Assembly: GCA_023055425.1 (NCBI GenBank) | Contig: JALGPY010000001.1 | Location: 69,372,994 to 69,436,993, forward strand | DNA length: 64,000 nt | Direction of reading: 5' to 3' | DNA from: Linanthus parryae | Taxonomy: Eukaryota; Streptophyta; Magnoliopsida; Ericales; Polemoniaceae | In this document: positions 55,430 through 64,000 of the stretch, piece after piece | Position numbering within the stretch: the first letter of the stretch is position 1 | How the letters are laid out: every line of letters begins with the position of its first letter | Notes under the pieces: model-generated | Databases searched by the model: none | Told to the model about the DNA's origin: nothing | The model's input: only the letters and a program-made list of their open reading frames with translations | Program-made: the position numbers and the translations under genes

Positions 55430-56990
55430 GTAGAACCTAAAACTGTGAAGGAAGCATTACAAGAAGCAGACTGGATCATAGCTATGCAAAGTGAACTCAA
55501 TGAGTTTCAAAGGAACAAGGTTTGGAAACTAGTTCCTCCACCAAGAAATCACTCTATGATTGGTACCATATGGGTATTCAGAAACAAGTTAGATGAGAAT
55601 GGAAGGTATTCAGGAAAAAAGCTAGATTCGTAGCTCAAGGCTACAATCAAGAAGAAGGTATTGACTATGAAGAAAAAATTTCTCATGTTGCCAGGTTAGA
55701 AGCAATTATAATTCTACTTGCATTTGCATTTGCATCTCACAAGAACATGAAACTCTTTCAAATGGATGTGAAGTGTGCATTTTTAAATGGCTATTTGCAA
55801 GAATAAGTTTATGTTGCTCAACCTCCAGATTTTGAAAATGACAAATTTCCAGATCATGTTTACAAACTTGACAAGGCTCTTTATGGTTTGAAACAAGCTC
55901 CAAGGGCTTGGTATGAAAGATTGTTAAAGTTTCTACTGGAAAATTTCAAAAGAGAATTAGTAGATTAGACCCTTTTCATAAAGACTCATGATAAAGGCAT
56001 GCTTGTAGTTCATGTTTATGTTGATGATATTCTCTTAGGAGCTACTAATGATCTTATTTTCAAGGAATTCTCAAGTCTTATGAGCAGGGAATTTGAAATG
56101 AGCTTGATGGGAGAATTGAACTTCTTTCTTGGACTTCAAATTCATCAGATGAAGAAATGCATATTCCTACATCAAAGCAAGTACACAAGAGATTTGCTAA
56201 GCAAGTATAATATGTCTCAATCCAAAGAGATCAAAATCCCCATGAGTTCTACATTGTCTTTAGACAAAGATGAATTTTGTACGAGTGTGAATGTGAAAGA
56301 GTATAGAGGTATGATTGAATCATTACTCTACCTCACAGCTAGTAGACCAGATATCATGTTCATTGTTTGCATGTGTGCTAAATTTCAAGATGATCCTAAA
56401 GAATCACACTTGACTGCAGTTAAGAGAATATTTAGATATCTCAATGGTACTAGAGACTTAGGGCTTTCGTATCCTAAATAATCTAACTTCTCTTTGTGTG
56501 GCTATTTAGACGCTGACTTTGCAGGATATAAAGTTGATAGAAAGAGGACATCAGGATGCTTTCAACTTCTTGGATCATCTTTAATCTGCTGGCATTCAAA
56601 GAAGCAAAACTCAGTTGCACTATCAACACCAGAAGCTGAATACATAGCAGTTGGAGCTAGCTGTCAACAAGTGTTATGGATAGCACAACAAATGAGAGAC
56701 CTTGGATTTGATTTCAGAGATATATCTATCAAGTGTGACAACACAAGTGCAATATCAATTACGAAGAATACAGTTCAGCATTCAAGAACAAACCACATTG
56801 ATGTTAGAAATCACTTCATCAAAGATCATGCTGAAAAATGTGACATTGTTCCTGAGTTTGTTTCCACCACTAACTTGCAATTTGCAGACATCTTCACTAA
56901 ACCATTTCCAGATGAAAGATTCTCAGCCTTAAGATTGGAATTGAACATGCTAAATAAAGATGGTTTAGGGGGAGAATCAGGTAAGTGTTA
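55430..56990 (+). pseudogene. SIRE-like reverse transcriptase and RNase H
   Basis: RT starts at EALQEADWIIAMQSELNEFQ and continues through FVAQGYNQEEGIDYEE, QMDVKCAFLNGYLQ, catalytic YVDDILLGATND near 56,020, and RNase H with YLDADFAG, STPEAEYIAV and FTKPFPDERF. A frameshift near 55,615 and stops at 55,804 (TAA), 55,966 (TAG) and about 56,479 break it. Confidence 0.9.
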
Positions 56991-57410
56991 TGTGTTTCAA
57001 AGGTTTGAACTGATTTTCAAAGCATTGAAAATATTTTCAAAGCTTTGAGAATATGTGTTTTACACCATATAGCTTTTCGAGGCCTTGAAATTCATTCCAA
57101 AGCCTTGAAAAATAAGACTGTATGCTAGTTAGTTAATAATTTTGATCTTTCAATGTTGGGTGTTATCTTTGTAGATAATTTCTCAATGTTGCCCCTCATT
57201 TTTCAAAAACCCCTTTTCAACCAAAAATAGTATTATATCATTTATTTCCAACAGAACACACAATTTTGAATCTTTTTAATTCAGCAGATCGTCAAAGATT
57301 GGGAAGAATATTTAGTTTCCTTTTCAAACTGAAACTCTTTTCTATTTATTTTCTTCTTTCTTTCTCTCCTTCGTATCTATCCTACCTCTCTCTTCTTCTC
57401 CCCAAACCCT

Positions 57411-59117
57411 AATGAGCACTAGAAGAGCCTCTGAAAGAATTAAGATGGTCGGTGGTTCAAAGGCTGGCACAGAGAAGAAAAAAGGCCACAGTGGAAGAGT
57501 TTCAGACCATCAGTGGAGATTCAAGCTCAAAAACTCGTATTGCAGAAGGCGTGGCACGTCCTCCTCCCAAGAAGAAGGCAAAGAAAGATAAGACACCAGT
57601 TTCCAACAAGAAGAAGAAGACAGTGGTGTCTACTCAAGAAAAACAAAAATGAATCCACATTGATAGCCCTAAGAAGGTGAAGAAGAATGCTGACAAAGCA
57701 GACAAAGGAAAATAAAAAGTGACAGAGGATGAACCAGAGGAGTGCATTGAGAAGGCACTAAAGATCTATTCAGAGAAGAAGAAATCCACTGGTGAGAAAA
57801 AAGCCCTTGATAACACATGGTTCATAACTCTTGTGGCTAGAGGTCAATGGCTTGATGGATTTGCTTCTAGATCAGTTGCATTCTGTAGTATGATCAGTGT
57901 TTCTATGTTGCATGGTATGAATCTGAAGTGTACTGAAATGTTGAAGAAAATCTCTCTTTGGTTTGTTCTAAACCCTCCAGAGATAGCCTACCCCAGACTC
58001 ACCAATATCTTTTACCTAAACATGAAACAACTCAAGATCACTGCTAACCTGGTGATTCAGACCAAAGTTGCTGGCATTAATATGGAGCTAGATCACTCAG
58101 AGTTTGTCAATGTTCTAGGGTGTCCTAAGAGGTATGAAAGCAGTAACTACCCTCCTAAGAGTGAAGCCATGAAACAACCAAAAGAAGAGTTCTTTTTACC
58201 CAATACCCCTATCCAAGCAGTTAACACACTCTGTGCTGACTGTTGAAGCCAAAGTCTTGTTTACAATCTTGATGAGATGTGTTGTACCAAGGGAACACTC
58301 AAAGGAGATGATAACTGCAAGGGTGTTGTACTTAATTTATTTGGTTATGCATGGTTATGAGATTGATCTTCCAAAGCGTGTGATGGAACACATGCTGTAT
58401 GGCCAAACCAATTAGAGAAAATACCCCTTGCCATATGCCAATTTTCTCACCTCGTTCTTCTAACACCTTGAAATTTCAACTGATAGGGAAGAGACTATTA
58501 ATACCGGGTTTGGTATGCTTAATGAGAAAGCATTTGAGAAGATTGGTGTGGTGAAAACCATTGCTAAGACTTGGAAGGAGTACTCAGATTTGACAGTGGA
58601 AGAGTTGAGTTCCAAGAAATTTCTCAAACCCAAGTCCTTGACCCCTATTTCAAGTCAAACCTCTCAGCCTCAAGATATCTCATTGTTCCTTCAGAAGCTG
58701 GATGGACATGAGATGGACATTGATGAAGTGAATGAGAATCAACATGAGTTTGGAACTGATCGTAGGCAGGTGAAGTACATGGTTGAAAATATCTTCGGAA
58801 GCATGACAGTGTTTGATGTATCTGAAGAAGTCTCTCAAGCTGCAGAGGGTACCAAAAACGATGATTCAGCCAAGGATCTGCTCAGTGAACACTCAAATCA
58901 GGATGGGGTTACTCAGGTAAAGGATAAAGGAAAGCAGGTGGTTGATGAACAAGTTGACGAGGATCAAGAAGAAGAAGTTTACAGTCCAGATTCAGGAGCA
59001 CTGCTTATAGATCTCAAGAAGAAGAAATCAAAGAAAACAACTGTTCTAGAAATTGTGACTGTTGCTGATTTGTTTCAGGGAGAAGGTGAAGCTTGTGATG
59101 ATGTGGCTCAACAGTAA
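57411..59117 (+). pseudogene. Extra ORF in env position, plant-transposon-domain-like
   Basis: It starts at ATG 57,411 (MSTRRASERIKMVGG) and is split by frameshifts into frames 57452-57652, 57719-58246, 58233-58415 and 58515-59117. The middle part (WFITLVARGQWLDGF, YPRLTNIFYLNMKQLKI, GINMELDHSEFVNVLG) has the pattern of the putative plant transposon protein domain; the N terminus is Lys-rich and the C terminus acidic with VDEDQEEEVYSPDS. In SIRE elements the ORF after pol has been called env-like; I see no signal peptide or membrane span, so an envelope role is doubtful. Confidence 0.6.
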
Positions 59118-59559
59118 GAAGAACAGGATGATGATGATGAGGGAAATAGTCAGGAATAAGATGAAGAACAGCAAGGAGATGAAGACTCAACCCCTTAACT
59201 CTTGCCTACTCTTTCTTTTTCAAGGCCTTGAATTCATTTTCAAATTCTTGAAAATTTTATCTTTTCAAACTCTTTCCAAAAACTCTAATCCAACATCTTC
59301 TCATGCCTTTTTGATGAAAGTCGAAAAGGGGGGGGGGAGAAATTTAGGTTTTTATTTGCTTACTAGGAGACCTGACCTGGTTTTTGGTAAGTAGAATTAT
59401 CTGAACCTTGATGTTATGTGATATTTTCAGTAAGTTAATAAGTTGGATTTCTTTTGGACATCATATGCTATAATTGACTATTATATATGCTAATGAGTAT
59501 TTTTTGCAGAAACATAGTATCAAACAGATTATAGTTTTGTCTTTCATCAAGGGGGAGAT

Positions 59560-60794
59560 TGTAAGTTCAACTCAGTTTTAAGGCTTGAAATAGCTAGCCT
59601 ATTTCAAGGCCTTGAAACAGCTTTCACAACCTTGAAACTGACTATGCTCAATATGCATGAACTTAGGGGGAGTTTCTGATCTTGATTCAACTTCTAAACC
59701 CATGTGCTTGATTATTTGATACTTGATGATTGAAGACAAAGTATTTTGACACATTTAACAGTATCTCATCCATCTGTTTGACTTAGTTTTGCAAGGAAAT
59801 TTTGTTTCCTATTTTACGGGATCTATTTCCTAACCAAAATTTTGCAAAAAATGAAATTTTGTGATGATTTGATTCTGTGATCACTCGTGCTATGTTTGGA
59901 AGTTTCCTAACAGATATTTATACAATATCAAATCAGTATCATTGAAGATACTGAGCAACTATCCGTTGGAGAAGCTGTTAGAGAAGTCAAAGTTGCACCT
60001 ACAAAATAGGGAAGTTTGTTAAGAGAAGATCTTGATGATCTGCAACTCAAACTGCTCTATAAAAGAGGGAAAGCTGAAGCAATAAATGGGACAATTAGTA
60101 GAGACACTCAAAAACATTCAGGGATTGACAAGCAGCAAAGAAGCAGATTCATTTATCTCAATCCAAGCATCTGAAGAACACTGCATACTCACTGCAGATT
60201 CAGTTCTAGTGTTCTTCTCTTCTAAACTTAATTTGTATATCATTTTGATAATACTTCTAGTTCTTATTCTCAAGGTTTGTTCAATTTTAACAATAGATAA
60301 TTCTTAGTTAATCATATAGCTAGAGCAGGTACTAGATAGGTTAGTGAGAACCACAAGCTGTAACAGAGTAAGGCATCTCTCTGTGCTTGAGATCTAAGTC
60401 TTAGCTGTTGATTAATAAGAATTAAGTTCAAAATCCTGCAGGGAGAAGATCCCTGAGGTAGAGACGTAGGTCCAAGTGGACTGAACTCTATATATCTTGT
60501 GTATCTTGCATTTAATTTTCAGTTCCATACTTAGCTCTTTTGCAGCATTCAAAATAGTTTCATTTCAAGGGCTTGAAAGTCATTTCAAGGCCTTTAAATA
60601 GACTTATCTTTTATACATAACATGTTTTCATTCCAAGGGCTTGTAACTCATTTCAAGGCCTTGAATCACTCCTCACTCATCACAATTCTTTTTGAAACCA
60701 CTCTTCTTGCAAGTTTAGCAAAAGTTGGCAACCTCTATTCAACCCCCCCCCCCCCTTTCTAGAGTATTGATCCCGTACTGTTACCTAATGTACA
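59560..60794 (+). repeat. SIRE-like 3' LTR
   Basis: It starts TGTAAGTTCAAC after the PPT. Many TTTCAAGG..CCTTGAAA words occur throughout. The end is placed at TACA 60,791-60,794 by alignment with the inverted copy at 63,663, which shares GCAAAAGTT, CTCTATTCA, a C-run and TCTAGAGTATT. The C12 run at about 60,746 is the counterpart of the G-run in that copy. The region 59,118-59,559 is non-coding, with a G10 run at about 59,329. Confidence 0.75.
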
Positions 60795-62129
60795 CCCCTT
60801 CAAGCACAATTATGAAAAAGTGGTTTTTTTAATCGGAAACAAGCACACAAGGGAAGGAAGGAAGGAAACAATAGTAGGGTGAAACCCTAGGGACGTCCGC
60901 CCCCTTCTTGCGCGCCAAGCAAGCCACAGCCAAGGGCCGGGCAGGCCTAGCAAGTGGCTTGGTCGCGTTGGCTAGGGCCGATCGGCCCAAGGCCTTGTGG
61001 TGGTCCATTGTGGTTCGGCCAAATCAGTTGGTGGGCTTAATTATCTGTATTATGTGCTTTTGCATGGTGATTTGATGTGTCCTTAGATGTGGATGTTGGG
61101 GATGTTTATTTTTGTGGTTTGTTTTATTGTAATTAATGTAACTAATTACGTTTTGACGGCCTGCATGTCGTCTCCTCCTCAACTTGTGAGGTCTCTCAAT
61201 TAAGTATAGATGCTAGCTAGTATTGGATAGTTAGATGATGGTCAAGACATGGAGAAGAAGCTTAAAGATTGAAGAAACCACAAGAAGGGGACATTCCACA
61301 AGCTAAGGCGCATGGACTAAAGATGGAGGCACATGGAGATGAGCTTGCTATTTTTAGGACTTATAGATATTCTCATTGGCTTGGGATTATCTTAGTTTAG
61401 GAGGCCACATCCACATCACATTTACTTATTTTTTGTGGTTGTTTAAATTATTGTCTCGTTATTTTATTTTTTTTGTGTATGGTTGATGCATGCAATTGTA
61501 CCAAGATAATAATTAAAACCCGGATCTTGTATTTTGGATTTTCCCAATCCAAATAAATAGATCAGGTTATATGGATCACCAAAACAATTAAAATTAGAAT
61601 GTAAAATTCCTCAAATTAAAACATTGCAATTTTGCCTTCTCATTACCCAACACTCGTCAAAACTATAATGTATTAAATTTGGGCTTGCCAAATCAAGGTG
61701 ATTCTTTATAGGATGACGCGATGGCACAAGCAAGTAATGTGCAATTGTTGGAGTAAGAGGTTGGACGCAACTAGGCTATTTCAATATTATTGAAAGCCTA
61801 GAAGCAAGGCAATTGGGATTATCTATAGGATAGATAAATAATGATTTATTTGCCAAATTTGACCAAGAATTCCATAGGTTGCTATTGGAAATTATTTCTA
61901 CCTAAATAACTAATTCTTGGGTTACTTGCCAATGCAAGCTCAAGAAAAGGTGAAATATGGGTCTTGGCCCACTAGAAAATATACATGATATTTTCCGCAT
62001 AAATATAGAGGGTTATTAATCCGAGAAAAATATTGGGAGCTATGTTTAATAATCTAGTCATTATTAAATGAAGTAATTTGTTCGCAAAATAATAAGACTT
62101 GTATATTTCTCATTTTGTAGAATTCCAAT
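60795..62129 (+). other. Leader of the plus-strand Angela element
   Basis: It matches the reverse complement of 10,024-11,420: GAAACCCTAGGGACGTCC, CCCCCTTCTTG, GGGCCGATCGGCCC, then the CTCCTCAACTTGTGAG and CTTGGGATTATCTTAG blocks and an AACACTCGTCAAAA region. It is therefore the continuation of the leader broken at 41,163. No ORF. Confidence 0.75.
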
Positions 62130-62730
62130 GGCAAACAATCCATCAACTTCATCACAATCTCTACGATCAGTCCTTGAGAAGGACAAGCTTTCTGGAGTTA
62201 ATTTTATGAACTGGTACGGAAACTTGAGAATTCTTCTTAAGCAGGAAAAGAAACTGCATATTCTAGAGGATCTAGTTTCCTGAAGGGCCTGAAAATAATA
62301 ATGTTGCTGCCATCAAGGCACACCACAAGATTGTTGACGATTCTAGTGATGTGACTTACCATGAAATCTGAGCTTCTGAAGCAACATGAGAACATGGAGG
62401 AGTATGATATGATCATAAATTTGAGGCAGCTCTTCCAAGAGCAGGCAAGGCATGAACGGTATGAAGTATCTAAAGCACTGTTCAAGTGTCACCTGTCCCG
62501 GTGGGGCTTCATGCACTGCGCAGGACCGGGTACCTGGAGAGCCTCACGTGTCTGGGGCTTCTGGTGGGTCAAGAGTTGGCCACTGATCTCATCTTACAAT
62601 CTTTGCCTGATAGTTATAGCAAGTTCATCACGAACTATAACATGAATGAGATCAGTAAGCCTCTGCCAGATTTGCTCAATATGTTGAGGACAGCAGAACA
62701 GAGCATCAAAAAGGGAAAGTCAAGACCATA
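62130..62730 (+). pseudogene. Angela gag, plus-strand copy
   Basis: ATG at 62,130 (MANNPSTSSQSLRSV), then DKLSGVNFMNWYGNLRILLK, the start of the UBN2-type gag. Stops and frameshifts follow at about 62,280-62,500; the later part (TDLILQSLPDSYSKFITNY, LLNMLRTAEQSIKKGK) aligns with the minus copy. It reveals that the minus copy's gag start codon has mutated. Confidence 0.85.
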
Positions 62731-62733
62731 ATA

Positions 62734-63366
62734 ATGGTCAATAAAGGAAAGAGCAAGCGAATTGCATCTACCTCCAAAGGAAAGAGCAAGAAAGTTGCAA
62801 AATACAAAGAAACTGCCTTAAAGCCCTTTGGGGCGTGGCTAAGGGTGACTGTCACTAATGTAGTCAGCCTAGCCACTGGAAAGGGAACTGCCCAAAATAT
62901 ATGGAAGATAAAAGGCATGGAACCACCAGGTATTTTTGTTATAGATGTCAATCTGTTTGTCTCTTCATCTTGGATATTGGATACTGGATGTGGATCTCAC
63001 ATTTGTTAAAATGTGCAGGATCTAAAGAGAAGCAGATGACTGGCTAAAGGAGAGAAAACAATTGTGCGTGGGAATGAAGCAAGAGTTAATGCATTAGCAG
63101 TAGGCATTTATGAGTTATATTTACCTTCAGGAGTTATCTTAGAATTAGACAATTATTATTTTGCGCCTTTTACGAGCAAAAACATCATTTCTGTTTCTTG
63201 TTTGGAAAAGAAAGTTTTTTCTATTAAAAAAAGGAAAATTTTAGCTCCATTTATTTTGATGGTTTGCATTATTGTAATGCTTTATTGTCTAATGGATTAT
63301 ATATTCTTGATCTGGATAACTCCGTCTATAACACTAATACCAAGAGGATTAAAACCAATGATTTAA
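62734..63366 (+). pseudogene. Angela protease region, plus-strand copy
   Basis: A Lys-rich linker, a damaged zinc knuckle, then PPGIFVIDVNLFVSSSWILD-TGCGSHIC with the aspartic protease DTG, a stop at about 63,007, and the ARVNALAVGIYELYLPSG stretch as in the minus copy (AKVAALAVGVCELSLPSG). Confidence 0.85.
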
Positions 63367-63662
63367 ATCCTACTTATTTATAGCATTGTTGTTTAGGCCA
63401 TATAAACAAAAAATTGCATCTCTAGACTCCATAAGAATGGATTACTAGACTTATTAGATTATGAATCATATGAGACATGTGATGCTTGTTTATTAGAAAA
63501 AATGATAAATTACCCTTTGAAGGAGAAATGTGAGAGGACTAGTGAGTTATTGGCACTCATACATACTGATGTGTGTGGACCTTTTCCCAAGCCTGCCAGA
63601 GGTGGTTATCTTTATTTCATTACATTTACTCAAGATTTAAAAAGATATGTGAAGGTTTGTAT
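63367..63662 (+). pseudogene. Angela integrase start, interrupted
   Basis: The pre-integrase region is damaged (zinc residues partly recognisable, CDACLLEKM); the frame 63502 onward reads LALIHTDVCGPFPKPARGGY with the first catalytic D, then ends at the SIRE LTR inserted at 63,663. The remainder is outside the window. Confidence 0.8.
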
Positions 63663-64000
63663 TGTAAGTAGAATAACACGATCTAATACTCTAGAAGGGG
63701 GGGTGAATAGAGTATGAAAACTTTTGCTCAAAACCAGCATTTTAAAACGTTGAGAGATTGTGAAATTGATATCTCAAGCTTTGGAAAAGGTTTGAGAAGC
63801 TAGAGATATAAATATCACTCACATAAGATTCAAAGCTTTGAGATTGGAAATCCTCCAAAGATTTGGAGCTGCTTGTTTATAACTGGAATGAAAAGCAACA
63901 GAATAAATAACAGGGAAACAGGGATTTTTACAGAGTTCAGTCACAATTGGACCTAGTCTCTTCCTGAGTGATCTAATCACTCCAGGATTTCAACATAACT
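63663..64000 (-). repeat. SIRE-like LTR, inverted copy, cut by window end
   Basis: It starts TGTAAGTAGAATAACAC on the plus strand (element end ...CTTACA), with the G-run and GTGAATAGAGT counterpart of the 3' end of the LTR at 59,560-60,794. It interrupts the Angela integrase; the 5 bp before it (TGTAT) should be its target duplication. Whether it is a solo LTR or a full element cannot be seen. Confidence 0.75.

Larger units (their letters stand above)
54661..60794 (+). mobile_element. 5'-truncated SIRE-like Copia element with downstream ORF and 3' LTR
   Basis: It starts inside the integrase, then RT, RNase H, an extra ORF in the env position, a PPT (CAAGGGGGAGAT before 59,560) and a 3' LTR. 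The order and the extra ORF are typical of the SIRE (Maximus) lineage. LTR ends TGTAAG...TACA. Frameshifts and stops make it inactive. Its left edge has a 51-bp-offset duplication of TTCTGGAAAACAAATTGCCG (about 54,686 and 54,737). Confidence 0.85.

Noticed and set aside
57411..59117. Retroviral envelope gene
   Set aside because: Position fits an env-like ORF, but no signal peptide, furin-like site or membrane span is visible; the plant transposon-domain pattern explains it better.

Overview
The window is nuclear DNA of a flowering plant, almost entirely nested transposable elements. The evidence is plant Copia (Angela-like, SIRE-like) and Ty3/Gypsy Tat-lineage retrotransposons, plant LINEs with a C-terminal RNase H, Mutator-like terminal inverted repeats, spliced GT-AG introns and CCCTAAA telomere-type repeats. 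Species cannot be read from the sequence. I saw no ordinary intact housekeeping gene.

Left third (1-33,970). After unassigned sequence with a 36-bp minisatellite (1-1,990), a broken gene 5' end (1,995-2,430) and AT-rich repeats, a single old LINE on the minus strand spans 33,970 down to about 4,093. It is cut twice. An Angela-like Copia element (4,591-13,107, minus) sits inside its RNase H domain. A Tat-type Gypsy element (14,798-30,558, minus) sits inside its reverse transcriptase and is flanked by a perfect 5-bp duplication, CCAGT. Removing both restores LINE colinearity. The Copia element is decayed; the Gypsy element has two 646-bp LTRs that look identical by eye, so it is the youngest insertion.

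The Gypsy element is the most remarkable object. On the minus strand it has gag-protease, then one in-frame UGA, then pol with two RNase H domains and an integrase. On the opposite strand, between pol and the 3' LTR, it carries what reads as an intact six-exon plant mobile domain (PMD) gene of 1,298 codons with phase-compatible introns. It also carries a second candidate antisense promoter, a roughly 55-bp tandem array whose units contain a small conserved hairpin, and a WRKY-type TTGACC array in each LTR.

Middle (33,970-41,165). Two adjacent elements with long terminal inverted repeats (Mutator-like), a decayed Gypsy integrase fragment, a truncated Angela LTR, and a full Angela 5' LTR with primer binding site inserted in it.

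Right third (41,165-64,000). A CACTA-like terminus and a small two-exon gene whose 2.1-kb intron holds repeated C/D-snoRNA-like units and about 22-bp-stem hairpins. Then a non-autonomous Copia element in the order LTR-internal-LTR-internal-LTR, a tandem repeat with four telomere units, a LINE fragment, a second cluster of the same C/D-like units and hairpins, and a truncated SIRE-like Copia element with an extra downstream env-position ORF and 3' LTR. The leader, gag and protease of the split Angela element follow, and finally an inverted SIRE LTR cut by the window end. Relative order inferred from nesting: LINE, then Angela, with the Tat element youngest by LTR identity.
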